Shown here: one piece after another, positions 7,128 through 15,279 of the stretch
Numbering within the stretch: position 1 is the first letter of the stretch
Layout of the letters: each line of letters starts with the position of its first letter
Origin: Mycolicibacterium sediminis
GTDB lineage: Bacteria > Actinomycetota > Actinomycetes > Mycobacteriales > Mycobacteriaceae
Direction of reading: 5' to 3'
NCBI RefSeq assembly: GCF_010731735.1
Contig: NZ_AP022588.1
Location: 2,418,001 to 2,482,000 of the forward strand
DNA: 64,000 bases
The notes under the pieces: generated by a model
Database searches by the model: none
What the model saw: the letters and a program-made list of their open reading frames with translations, nothing else
Told to the model about the DNA's origin: nothing
Made by a program: the position numbers and the translations under genes

Positions 7128-9380
7128 TCACTCCTTCACCGTGGTTGCCGAGGTCACGTCGTCGTGAACTCCGTGGAAGCGAGGCCCGTCGGGACCGTCG
7201 CCGTGGTCGAGCCCGAACCGGGCGTGGAGTCGGACCAGTGGCCGCGGCGCCCACCAGTTCCACTCGCCCATCAGGTGCATGAACGCCGGCATCAGCGCCA
7301 TCCGGATGAGGGTGGCGTCGGCGAGGACGGCCAGGGTCAGTCCGAGCCCGAACATCCGCATGAACGACACCTCCGCGGCGATCAGCGCCGCGAACGAGAT
7401 CGACATGATGACCGCGGCCGCGGTGACGACGCGACCGGTGCGGGCGATGCCGAGCGCGACCGCCTCGTCGCTCCTGGCGTGCGCCGATCCCGTCGAGGTC
7501 GACGAGAGCCAGTACTCGCGGATGCGGGACACCAGGAACACCTCGTAGTCCATCGACAGCCCGAAGGCGATGCAGAACAACAGGACCGGGATGTTGGCGA
7601 CCAGCGTCCCGGTGCTCGTCGTGCCGAGGCCGGCGAGGTGGCCGTCCTGGAAGATCCACACCATCGCACCGAACGCCGCGGTCAGCGACAAGGTGTTGAG
7701 CACCAACGCCTTCAGCGGGATGACGACGCTGCCGGTGAGCAGGAACAGCAGCACGAACATCACCACGGCGATGAGCCCGAGGACCACGGGTAGCCGCGAC
7801 GTGATGGCGTCGACGCTGTCGGCGTTGACCTGGGCCGTGCCGGTGAGGAGGGCCGCGCGACCGCCGGGACCCGCGACCTCGTGGATCGCGTCGAGCTGAT
7901 CCTGGGACTCGTCGGAGAACAGTGGGGCCGTGCTGGTGACGGTCAGAAAGGCACTGCCGTCGGTGATGGTCGGAGGTGAGACGTCGGCGACGGCGGGCAC
8001 CCGGGACAGGTCGGCTGCATAGCGGTCGAACTCGGCCGGTGTCAGGCTGGAAGCGTCGGGGACGACGACGGTGACGGCGGTGGCCGAGTTGCTCGAGAAG
8101 TTCTCGCGCAGTTGATCGCCCACCTGGTGGGCCGACGCGGTGGAGGGCAAGACGCGATCGTCGGGGAAGCCCCACGTGACCCCGAGGAACGGCGCGCCGA
8201 GGAGCAGCATCGCCGCGACGACCGCGAGGCCGATCGGGATGGAGCGACGGGAGACCACCGTCGTCCAGCGGTAGAGGAAGGTCCGTTCGATCGGTTGCCG
8301 TGCGGCCTTCTTCCTGCCGAGCAACCGGCGAACGTCGTACGCGTCCAACCGGTCTCCGATGAGCGCCAGCGCCGCCGGTGTGACGATCAGCGCGGCCGCG
8401 GCGGCGAACGCCACGGTGGCGACGCCCGCGTAGGCGAACGACTTGAGGAAGTGCATCGGGAACACTGCCATCATCGCCATCGACAGGGCGACGATGGTGG
8501 CCGAGAACAGCACGGTCCGACCCGCCGTCGTCATCATGCGCAGCAGCGCCGCGTCGCGGGTGGCGCCGTCGGCGAGTTCGTCGCGGTAGCGGCTGATCAT
8601 CAGGAGCGTGTAGTCGATGGCCAATGCCAAACCCAGTGCGGCGCTGAGGTTGAGCGCGAAGATGGAGACGTCGGTGACGAGCGCGACGCCGCGGAGCACG
8701 GCCATCGCGCCGATCACGGAGACGGCTCCGACGGCGACCGGCACCGCCGCCGTCAGCAGACCCCCGAAGACGAGGACGAGGACGACGAACGACAGTGGGA
8801 TCGCGAGTGACTCCATGACGAGCAGGTCGTGCTGGGACTGCGCGGTGATCTGTGCGTTGACCATCGCCGAGCCGCCCGCCCGCACGCTGACGCCGTTGCG
8901 GTCGCCGGCCAGCTGGTCGGCGAGATCCTGCGCGTACGTCGGTGAACGGCTTTCGCCGCCCGTGATGCCCGCGACGATCAGACCGGACCGGCCGTCGGTG
9001 CTGACCAATTCCGCCGTCGCGGGTGGCGGCGCAGTCCACGCGGAGGTGACGGTGGCGACGTGAGGGGAGCGCTCGAGTTCGTCGACGATGCGGGTCGCGA
9101 CTCCCGTCGCGCTGCGGTAGCCGCCGGGGGCGGTGACCACGAGGAGGAGTTGGGCACTGCCCTGGCCGAATCGGTCGACGAGCAGCTGCGAGGCCTGCGC
9201 CGATTCGGAGGTGGGGTCCTCGAAACCGCACGCGCAGAGCTTGGTCACGACGGGCAGGCCGACGATGCCGGCGGCGACGGTGAGCAGCGCGGCGAGCACG
9301 AGGAAGCGTCGCGGCGCTGCCATCGCGTGCTCGCCGATGCGCTGCAGGAGGGGCAGCCTGCTCTCGGTGCTTCGATTCAC
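7128..9380 (-). CDS. MMPL family RND transporter
   Basis: A 750-residue RND-type exporter with about twelve membrane helices in two halves, each with a large periplasmic loop. Family motifs are AIDYTLLMISRYRDEL in the first half and SMDYEVFLVSRIREYW in the second, carrying proton-relay aspartates. It is shorter than the classical MmpL proteins of siderophore and mycolate export. It is the first gene of the operon and probably exports or flips the lipid made by the downstream PKS set. GTG 9380 has AGGAGGA a few bases upstream. No MmpS partner is present. Confidence 0.9.
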   Translation of the reverse strand: MNRSTESRLPLLQRIGEHAMAAPRRFLVLAALLTVAAGIVGLPVVTKLCACGFEDPTSESAQASQLLVDRFGQGSAQLLLVVTAPGGYRSATGVATRIVDELERSPHVATVTSAWTAPPPATAELVSTDGRSGLIVAGITGGESRSPTYAQDLADQLAGDRNGVSVRAGGSAMVNAQITAQSQHDLLVMESLAIPLSFVVLVLVFGGLLTAAVPVAVGAVSVIGAMAVLRGVALVTDVSIFALNLSAALGLALAIDYTLLMISRYRDELADGATRDAALLRMMTTAGRTVLFSATIVALSMAMMAVFPMHFLKSFAYAGVATVAFAAAAALIVTPAALALIGDRLDAYDVRRLLGRKKAARQPIERTFLYRWTTVVSRRSIPIGLAVVAAMLLLGAPFLGVTWGFPDDRVLPSTASAHQVGDQLRENFSSNSATAVTVVVPDASSLTPAEFDRYAADLSRVPAVADVSPPTITDGSAFLTVTSTAPLFSDESQDQLDAIHEVAGPGGRAALLTGTAQVNADSVDAITSRLPVVLGLIAVVMFVLLFLLTGSVVIPLKALVLNTLSLTAAFGAMVWIFQDGHLAGLGTTSTGTLVANIPVLLFCIAFGLSMDYEVFLVSRIREYWLSSTSTGSAHARSDEAVALGIARTGRVVTAAAVIMSISFAALIAAEVSFMRMFGLGLTLAVLADATLIRMALMPAFMHLMGEWNWWAPRPLVRLHARFGLDHGDGPDGPRFHGVHDDVTSATTVKE

Positions 9381-9404
9381 GGCCGGCTCCTCCTGCGGTG
9401 CGCC

Positions 9405-9424
9405 ATGTCAACAAGTGATGACTT
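9405..9424. promoter_or_regulatory. Operator-like palindrome 1, MMPL-PKS operon
   Basis: ATGTCA-N8-TGACTT closely matches the second copy at 9450, 45 bases away centre to centre. It covers the predicted transcription start (about 9421, minus strand). The size and symmetry suit a TetR- or MarR-type repressor; no such gene is adjacent. Confidence 0.6.
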
Positions 9425-9427
9425 AGG

Positions 9428-9456
9428 ACGCTAGGGGACGCCGAGAGCTATGTCAA
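9428..9456 (-). promoter_or_regulatory. SigA-type promoter of the MMPL-PKS operon
   Basis: On the minus strand TTGACA (complement of 9451-9456), a 17-base spacer and TAGCGT (complement of 9428-9433) form a near-consensus promoter. The -35 lies inside operator 2 and the start site falls in operator 1, an arrangement suited to repression. Confidence 0.7.
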
Positions 9457-9469
9457 CAGGTGGTGACAT
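9450..9469. promoter_or_regulatory. Operator-like palindrome 2, MMPL-PKS operon
   Basis: ATGTCAACAGGTGGTGACAT is symmetric (ATGTCA/TGACAT arms with inner CA..TG) and embeds the -35 hexamer of the leftward promoter. Confidence 0.65.
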
Positions 9470-9518
9470 GGTGGCCGCGGTGCTGTCCGGCGTCGGACAG
9501 TCGCCCTAGACTGGCACC

Positions 9519-10271
9519 GTGTTGATCGGTTCGCATGTGCGCGGTGACGACCCCCTGTCCGCAGCCTCCGCGGAGGGTGCGGACGCGGTCCAGTTCTTCC
9601 TCGGTGATCCGCAGAGCTGGAAGAAGCCCAAGCCGCGCGAGGACGCCGATGTGCTGAAGGCCGCGTCGGTCCCGCTGTACGTGCACGCCCCGTATCTGAT
9701 CAACGTCGCGTCGGCCAACAATCGGGTCCGCATCCCGTCGCGCAAGATCCTGCAGGACACCTGCGACGCGGCATCGGCGATCGACGCCACCGCCGTGATC
9801 GTGCACGGCGGGCACGCCGACGACAAGGACATGGAGGCGGGGTTCGAGCGCTGGGTGAAGGCGCTCGACTACCTCGAGACCGACGTGCCCGTGTACCTCG
9901 AGAACACCGCCGGCGGTGACCACGCGATGGCCCGCCACTTCGACACGATCGCGCGCCTGTGGGACCGCATCGGGGACATGGGCATCGGGTTCTGCCTCGA
10001 CACCTGCCACGCGTGGGCGGCGGGCGAGGCGCTCGTCGACGCCGTCGAGCGGATCAAGACCATCACCGGCCGGATCGACCTCGTGCACTGCAACGACTCG
10101 CGCGACGCCGCGGGGTCGGGCGCCGACCGGCACGCCAACTTCGGCACCGGGCAGATCGACCCCGAGCTGCTGGTGGCCGTGGTGCGGGCAGCGGATGCGC
10201 CGGTGATCTGCGAGACGTCCGACGAGGGCCGCAAGGACGACATCGCCTTCCTGCGCGACCACGTCGGCTGA
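9519..10271 (+). CDS. nfo: Deoxyribonuclease IV (AP endonuclease)
   Basis: A 250-residue endonuclease IV, cutting 5' of abasic sites in base-excision repair. The AP2EC TIM-barrel motifs are present: SLHVHAPY-like [40 protein letters not shown] and [17 protein letters not shown], which provide the zinc-binding H, E and D residues. In M. tuberculosis the equivalent gene, end (Rv0670), also follows rpoC closely. A -10-like TAGACT at 9507-9512 places the transcript start at the GTG itself, so the mRNA is probably leaderless. Confidence 0.95.
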   Translation: MLIGSHVRGDDPLSAASAEGADAVQFFLGDPQSWKKPKPREDADVLKAASVPLYVHAPYLINVASANNRVRIPSRKILQDTCDAASAIDATAVIVHGGHADDKDMEAGFERWVKALDYLETDVPVYLENTAGGDHAMARHFDTIARLWDRIGDMGIGFCLDTCHAWAAGEALVDAVERIKTITGRIDLVHCNDSRDAAGSGADRHANFGTGQIDPELLVAVVRAADAPVICETSDEGRKDDIAFLRDHVG

Positions 10272-10336
10272 GGACGCTCTCAGAGGTGAACGCGGTGCGG
10301 CGGGCAGGCGGCCGGACGGTTAACTAGGCTGATCGA

Positions 10337-10400
10337 GGGAACGGCGATGGTTGGCGTCGCGCACCCGGTCCCCACACGGGGACCCGCCGACGCCGTTCCC
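10337..10400 (+). promoter_or_regulatory. Structured 5' leader upstream of the PAP2-like gene
   Basis: A two-level RNA hairpin can form. The outer arms are GGGAACGGCG (10337-10346) and CGCCGTTCCC (10391-10400). An inner stem pairs GGTCCCC (10367-10373) with GGGGACC (10378-10384) around ACAC. A -10-like TAGGCT at 10325-10330 would start the RNA exactly at the outer arm. It ends just before the ribosome site GAAAGG. It matches no riboswitch class I recognise. Confidence 0.55.
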
Positions 10401-10416
10401 GTCCCGAAAGGCTCAT

Positions 10417-11607
10417 GTGTCTGCGATTGCCGACGACGCGACGATCACCCCGATCAGCGCCGACGACCGCCCCACGGTGCGCGACCGGCGGCTGCGGATA
10501 CTGCGGTGGGTCGCCGTCGGGGCGTGGGCCGTCGTCATCGTCCATCGCACCGTGACCGAGGGCTTCGCCTTCAACCGAGAGCTGCTGCTCGTCTATATCG
10601 CGACCGGGCTGCTCGCGGGCAGCATCGGTCAGGGCCGCCGCATGCTGTACGTCATCCGGGACTGGCTGCCGTTCGCGCTCGTGCTGGTCGCCTACGACCT
10701 GAGCCGGGGTGCGGCCACCCTGATCGGCAGGCCGACCCTGTGGCACTGGCAGGCCGACCTCGACCGGCTGCTCTTCTTCGGGACCATGCCGACGGTGTGG
10801 CTGCAGGAACACCTCAAGATGCCGGCCGCGCCGTGGTGGGAAGTCGTCATCAGCACCGTCTACATGTCGTTCTTCATCCTCCCGTACGTCGTCGCGGCAG
10901 TGCTGTGGCTGCGCAACCGGGAAGAGTGGAAGGCGTTCGTGAAGCTGTTCGTCGGACTCTCGTTCGCGGCGCTCGTCGTCTACGCGCTGATTCCGGCCGC
11001 GCCACCGTGGGCGGCGGCCCGGTGCACCGCGGACGACGTGGCCGGTGGCCCGTCTGGGCCGCAGTGCATGTTCCGCTCGGCGCGGGGAGTGCCGGACGGC
11101 GGGATCCTGGGCGCCATGCAGAGTTCGCAGGACGGCGCCAACGGGTGGATCGAGCGCATCGTCACCCGCGGCTGGGGCAACCTCAACCTGCACAGCGCGG
11201 CCGCGCTCATCGACCAGGGGCAGGCCAGCGTCAACCTGGTCGCCGCGATCCCCTCGCTGCACGCCGGCATGACCGCCGCAATAGCCGCGTTCCTGTGGCA
11301 CCGGGTCAACGCCATGTGGCGTCCCCTGCTCGTCGCCTACGTCCTCGTCATGGCATTCACGCTGGTGTACACCGCGGAGCACTACGTCGTCGACATCCTG
11401 CTCGGGTGGGCGTTCGCCGCCGTGGTGATGGTCGGAATCAACCGGTTCGACGCGTGGCGCAGCCGTCGTTCACGCGCCCGTGACGTAGACCTTCCGGAGG
11501 GTCTCGGTGACGGTCCAGACCGTCCGCGCGCCCGTCGCCAGCCGGACGACGTCGCCGGCGCGCAGGTCCAGGCTCGGGCTGTCGTCGGCGAACGCCACGG
11601 TGGCTGA
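10417..11607 (+). CDS. PAP2 superfamily membrane protein, inositol-phosphorylceramide-synthase-like
   Basis: A 396-residue polytopic membrane protein with about six to eight helices. Phosphatase/transferase motifs lie near the C-terminal third: IPSLHAG (catalytic histidine) and TAEHYVVDILLGW (second histidine and aspartate), as in the Aur1/IPC synthase branch of PAP2. Such enzymes move or hydrolyse lipid phosphate groups at the outer membrane face. GTG 10417 is preceded by GAAAGG. The last ~45 residues are Arg/Pro-rich and read through the opposite-strand cupin gene with a 138-bp overlap, so the C-terminal tail is probably a run-on extension. M. tuberculosis has lpqP at this position. Confidence 0.75.
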   Translation: MSAIADDATITPISADDRPTVRDRRLRILRWVAVGAWAVVIVHRTVTEGFAFNRELLLVYIATGLLAGSIGQGRRMLYVIRDWLPFALVLVAYDLSRGAATLIGRPTLWHWQADLDRLLFFGTMPTVWLQEHLKMPAAPWWEVVISTVYMSFFILPYVVAAVLWLRNREEWKAFVKLFVGLSFAALVVYALIPAAPPWAAARCTADDVAGGPSGPQCMFRSARGVPDGGILGAMQSSQDGANGWIERIVTRGWGNLNLHSAAALIDQGQASVNLVAAIPSLHAGMTAAIAAFLWHRVNAMWRPLLVAYVLVMAFTLVYTAEHYVVDILLGWAFAAVVMVGINRFDAWRSRRSRARDVDLPEGLGDGPDRPRARRQPDDVAGAQVQARAVVGERHGG

Positions 11608-11811
11608 CCCGGACAGGACGACGAAGACCTCCTCCGCCTCGACGTCGCTCATGGTGCCCGGCGTCATCTCCCACACGCCGACCTCCACGCCGTCGATCTC
11701 GGTCAGCGTCTGCGATGCCGTCGTCGGCTCGCCTGCCAGGGTCTGATCCGGCGGAACCCCCTCGTGCTCGAGAGTCATCGACGCTGCAGGCACGGCGGTG
11801 TTGGCGTTCAT
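11470..11811 (-). CDS. Cupin domain-containing protein
   Basis: A 113-residue single-domain cupin. The core GVWEMTPGTMSDVEAEEVFVVLSGSATVAF and the second motif DLRAGDVVRL resemble the (S)-ureidoglycine aminohydrolase-like, DUF861 type. The first motif has E residues but few histidines, so metal binding is uncertain. It is convergent with and overlaps the PAP2-like gene by 138 bases, and is divergent from fadE8 with which it may share a promoter region. Function unknown. Confidence 0.8.
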   Translation of the reverse strand: MNANTAVPAASMTLEHEGVPPDQTLAGEPTTASQTLTEIDGVEVGVWEMTPGTMSDVEAEEVFVVLSGSATVAFADDSPSLDLRAGDVVRLATGARTVWTVTETLRKVYVTGA

Positions 11812-11838
11812 GGGTCGAGTATGGAGCCGACGCGGCCG

Positions 11839-11876
11839 TGTTACGCATCTTGTGCAGCTGTCGGAAAAATGTAACA
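11839..11876. promoter_or_regulatory. Inverted repeat between the cupin gene and fadE8
   Basis: TGTTAC (11839-11844) and GTAACA (11871-11876) form arms 26 bases apart in the divergent cupin/fadE8 promoter region. The right arm overlaps a possible -10 for fadE8. It could bind a regulator of this acyl-CoA gene cluster, but the arms are short. Confidence 0.3.
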
Positions 11877-11883
11877 GTGGGCC

Positions 11884-13512
11884 ATGGCCGATACGCACGT
11901 CGTCACCAACCAGGTTCCGCTGCTGGAGGATTACAACCCGGCGACCTCCGCCGTCCTGACCGAGGCGTTGATCCGCGAGGGCGGTGAGTGGGGCCTCGAC
12001 GAGGTCACCGAACTCGGTGCGCTGTCCGGGAGCCGTCGGGCGCAGCGCTGGGGTGAACTCGCCGACCGCAACCGCCCGGTGCTGCACACCCACGACCGGT
12101 ACGGCCACCGCATCGACGAGGTGGAGTACGACCCGGCGTACCACGAACTGATGACGGTGGCGGTGGGACACGGACTGCACGCGGCTCCGTGGGCCGACGA
12201 CCGCCCGGGCGCCCACGTGGTGCGCGCCGCGAAGACGTCGGTGTGGACTCCCGAACCCGGCCACGTCTGCCCGATCTCGATGACGTACGCCGTGGTGCCC
12301 GCGCTGCGTGCGAACCCCGAGCTGGCGGTTCAGTACGAGCCGTTGCTGACCAGCCGGGTGTACGACCCGGAACTCAAGGTGCCCACCACCAAGGCGGGGC
12401 TGACCGCGGGCATGTCGATGACGGAGAAGCAGGGCGGTTCCGACGTCCGCGCCGGCACCACCGAGGCGACGCCCAACGGCGACGGGACCTATTCGCTGCG
12501 CGGCCACAAGTGGTTCACGTCCGCGCCGATGTGCGACGTGTTCCTGGTGCTGGCGCAAGCTCCCGGGGGACTGTCGTGCTTCTTCCTGCCGCGCGTCCTG
12601 CCGGACGGCACGCGCAACCGGATGTTCCTGCAGCGCCTCAAGGACAAGCTCGGCAACCACGCGAACGCCTCCAGTGAGGTCGAGTACGATGGCGCGACGG
12701 CGTGGCTCGTCGGCGAGGAGGGCCGCGGCGTCGCGACGATCATCGAGATGGTCAACCTCACTCGGCTGGACTGCACGCTCGGCAGCGCCACTAGCATGCG
12801 TACCGGGCTCGCGCGCGCCATCCACCACGCCCAGCATCGAAAGGCGTTCGGCGCGTACCTGATCGATCAGCCGCTGATGCGCAACGTGCTCGCCGACCTC
12901 GCGATCGAAGCGGAGGCCGCGACCATGCTGGCGATGCGGATGGCCGGTGCCACCGACCACGCGGTGCGCGGCGACGAGCGCGAGACGCTGCTGCGGCGCA
13001 TCGGTCTGGCCGCCGCGAAGTACTGGGTCTGCAAGCGTGCGACTCCCCACGCCGCCGAGGCGATGGAGTGCCTGGGCGGCAACGGCTACGTCGAGGAGTC
13101 CGGCATGCCGCGGCTCTACCGCGAGGCTCCGCTGATGGGCATCTGGGAGGGCTCGGGCAACGTCAGCGCACTGGACACGTTGCGCGCCATGGCAACCCGT
13201 CCGGAGTGCATCGAGGTGCTGTTCGACGAATTGGGCCGGACCGCCGGGCACGACCCGCGGCTGGACGCTCACGTCGGGGCGCTGCGCCCGCAGCTCGACG
13301 ATCTCGAGACCATTCAGTACCGCGGCCGCAAGATCGCCGAGGACATCTCGCTGGCGCTGCAGGGCTCGCTGCTGGTGCGGCACGGTCACCCGGCGGTCGC
13401 GGAGGCCTTCCTCGCCAGCAGGCTCGGCGGGCAGTGGGGCGGTGCGTTCGGCACGCTGCCGACTGGGCTCGACCTGTCGCCGATCATCGAGCGTGCGTTG
13501 GTGAAGGGATGA
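11884..13512 (+). CDS. fadE8: Acyl-CoA dehydrogenase, FadE8/AidB-like
   Basis: A 542-residue acyl-CoA dehydrogenase-fold flavoprotein of the long AidB type. The N-terminal extension (residues 1-~130, with LLEDYNP and ELG motifs) and the signature MTEKQGGSDVRAGTTEA, followed by GHKWFTSAPM, bind FAD and substrate. Family members carry out alpha,beta-dehydrogenation of acyl-CoAs or, for AidB, DNA-alkylation protection. The position next to echA4 and echA5 suggests beta-oxidation. No ribosome site is seen, and TGTAAC at 11870 suggests a leaderless transcript. This matches the M. tuberculosis order end-x-fadE8-echA4. Confidence 0.9.
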   Translation: MADTHVVTNQVPLLEDYNPATSAVLTEALIREGGEWGLDEVTELGALSGSRRAQRWGELADRNRPVLHTHDRYGHRIDEVEYDPAYHELMTVAVGHGLHAAPWADDRPGAHVVRAAKTSVWTPEPGHVCPISMTYAVVPALRANPELAVQYEPLLTSRVYDPELKVPTTKAGLTAGMSMTEKQGGSDVRAGTTEATPNGDGTYSLRGHKWFTSAPMCDVFLVLAQAPGGLSCFFLPRVLPDGTRNRMFLQRLKDKLGNHANASSEVEYDGATAWLVGEEGRGVATIIEMVNLTRLDCTLGSATSMRTGLARAIHHAQHRKAFGAYLIDQPLMRNVLADLAIEAEAATMLAMRMAGATDHAVRGDERETLLRRIGLAAAKYWVCKRATPHAAEAMECLGGNGYVEESGMPRLYREAPLMGIWEGSGNVSALDTLRAMATRPECIEVLFDELGRTAGHDPRLDAHVGALRPQLDDLETIQYRGRKIAEDISLALQGSLLVRHGHPAVAEAFLASRLGGQWGGAFGTLPTGLDLSPIIERALVKG

Positions 13513-13522
13513 CCGTCTTTCG

Positions 13523-13582
13523 GCGAGCGTGCGCGAACTCCCGCTCGGGACCCGCGTGTCGTCCGCAGACACGCACGCTCGC
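13523..13582. repeat. Palindromic intergenic repeat, family B, copy 1
   Basis: The outer arms are an 11-bp perfect inverted repeat, GCGAGCGTGCG (13523-13533) with 13572-13582. A nested 7-bp hairpin (GCGTGTC, 13554-13560, with GACACGC, 13568-13574) overlaps the right arm, giving two alternative folds. The 29 bases 13554-13582 recur with one change at 62803-62831. It lies between fadE8 and echA4. Confidence 0.82.
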
Positions 13583-13603
13583 GGGAGAGGTCGGGGTCGG
13601 TCG

Positions 13604-14542
13604 ATGACGCACGCGATCAGGCCCGTCGACTTCGACGACCTCAAGACGATGACCTACGAGGTCACCGACCGGGTCGCGCGGATCACGTTCAACCGCCCGG
13701 AGAAGGGCAACGCAATCGTCGCGGACACGCCGCTGGAGCTGTCGGCGCTCGTCGAGCGCGCCGACCTCGACCCGCGGGTGCACGTCATCCTGGTCTCGGG
13801 CCGCGGCGAGGGGTTCTGCGCCGGGTTCGACCTGTCGGCCTACGCGGAGGGATCGTCGTCGGCGGGGAACGGCAACCCGTACCGCGACACCGTGCTCTCG
13901 GGCAGGACGCAGGGCGTCAACCATCTGCCCGACCAGCCGTGGGACCCGATGATCGACTACCAGATGATGAGCCGGTTCGTCCGCGGCTTCTCGAGCCTCA
14001 TGCACTGCGACAAGCCGACGGTCGCCAAGATCCACGGCTACTGCGTGGCGGGCGGCACCGACATCGCGCTGCACGCCGACCAGGTGATCATCGCCGCGGA
14101 CGCGAAGATCGGCTACCCGCCCATGCGCGTGTGGGGCGTCCCGGCCGCAGGCCTGTGGGCACACCGCCTCGGCGATCAGCGCGCCAAACGCCTTCTCTTC
14201 ACCGGTGATTGCCTCTCGGGCGCCCAAGCCGCGGAGTGGGGGCTCGCGGTGGAGGCGCCCGACGCCGCCGACCTCGACGAGCGCACGGAACGGCTGGTCG
14301 ACCGCATCGCCGCGATGCCCGTCAACCAGCTCATCATGGCGAAGCTGGCGTTGAACACCGCACTGATGCAGCAGGGCGTCGCGACCAGTCGCATGGTGAG
14401 CACCGTGTTCGACGGCGTGGCCCGACACACTCCCGAGGGCCACGACTTCGTCGCGCAGGCACGCGACCACGGCTTCCGCCAGGCCGTGCGCAACCGCGAC
14501 GAGCCCTACGGTGACGCGGGCCGTCAGACGTCCGGGGTCTGA
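13604..14542 (+). CDS. echA4: Enoyl-CoA hydratase/isomerase family protein EchA4
   Basis: A 312-residue crotonase-fold protein. The core fold carries ITFNRPEKGNAI at the N-terminus, the oxyanion-hole segment GEGFCAGFDLSAYAEG and a second segment HGYCVAGGTDIALHADQ. It lacks the canonical Glu pair seen in classic hydratases at the second site (GVPAAGLW), so the exact reaction is uncertain. ATG 13604 is chosen because the upstream frame runs through the palindromic repeat. The stop overlaps the next start by one base. It probably works with fadE8 and echA5. Confidence 0.88.
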   Translation: MTHAIRPVDFDDLKTMTYEVTDRVARITFNRPEKGNAIVADTPLELSALVERADLDPRVHVILVSGRGEGFCAGFDLSAYAEGSSSAGNGNPYRDTVLSGRTQGVNHLPDQPWDPMIDYQMMSRFVRGFSSLMHCDKPTVAKIHGYCVAGGTDIALHADQVIIAADAKIGYPPMRVWGVPAAGLWAHRLGDQRAKRLLFTGDCLSGAQAAEWGLAVEAPDAADLDERTERLVDRIAAMPVNQLIMAKLALNTALMQQGVATSRMVSTVFDGVARHTPEGHDFVAQARDHGFRQAVRNRDEPYGDAGRQTSGV

Positions 14543-15279
14543 TGAAACGCACCGGGCCGGAGCGGATGACCGCACGGTCGGTGGTCCTCAGCGTGCTGCT
14601 CGGTGCTCACCCCGCATGGGCGTCGGCCGGTGATCTCATCGCCCTGACGAGCGACTTCGGCATCCGCGAACCCACGCTGCGGGTGGCGCTGACCCGGATG
14701 GTGGGGGCGGGCGACCTGGTCCGGTCCGCCGACGGGTACCGGCTCTCGGAGCGCCTGCTCGCCCGCCAACGCAGGCAGGACGACGCGCTGGAACCCCGCG
14801 CGATCGGTTGGGACGGCGAGTGGACGACGCTCGTGGTGACCAGCGTCGGGATCGACGCGCGGACGCGCGCGACGCTGCGGCAGACGCTGTTCGAGAAGCG
14901 CTTCGGCGAGCTCCGCGAGGGCGTGTGGATGCGGCCGGCAAACCTCGACGTCGACCTCGCGGGTCCGCTGCGAACGCGGGTGCGGGTGCTCGCAGCGCGC
15001 GACGCCGACCCGGCCGACCTCGTCGCCCGGCTGTGGGACCTGCCGTCGTGGTCCCGCACCGGTACCGCGCTTCTCGACGAGATGCGTTCCGCCACGTCGG
15101 TTCCCGGGCGCTTCGCTGCCGCCGCCGCCATGGTGCGGCACATCCTCACCGACCCAGTGCTACCCGACGAACTGCTGCCCGAGGGCTGGCCCGGCGCCGA
15201 GCTGCGGGCGGCCTACCACGACTTCGCCGCCGAATTGGTGGCGCGACGCGACGACACCCGAGTGATGGAGACGAAGTGA
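14542..15279 (+). CDS. PaaX family transcriptional regulator
   Basis: A 245-residue regulator. The N-terminal winged helix (SAGDLIALTSDFGIREPTLRVALTRMVGAGDLVR) and the central and C-terminal PaaX domains (WMRPANLD) are clear. PaaX proteins repress phenylacetate and related aromatic or acyl-CoA degradation, released by an acyl-CoA. Being sandwiched between echA4 and echA5 with one- and four-base overlaps, it probably controls this acyl-CoA cluster. It corresponds to Rv0674. Confidence 0.88.
   Translation: MKRTGPERMTARSVVLSVLLGAHPAWASAGDLIALTSDFGIREPTLRVALTRMVGAGDLVRSADGYRLSERLLARQRRQDDALEPRAIGWDGEWTTLVVTSVGIDARTRATLRQTLFEKRFGELREGVWMRPANLDVDLAGPLRTRVRVLAARDADPADLVARLWDLPSWSRTGTALLDEMRSATSVPGRFAAAAAMVRHILTDPVLPDELLPEGWPGAELRAAYHDFAAELVARRDDTRVMETK

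Noticed and set aside
10347..11483. 378-codon plus-strand frame overlapping the PAP2-like gene
   Set aside because: Shadow frame rich in Arg and Pro; the PAP2 frame has real motifs and a ribosome site.
11470..13644. 724-codon minus-strand frame through fadE8
   Set aside because: Only its last 113 codons (the cupin) look like protein. The rest is the antisense of fadE8.
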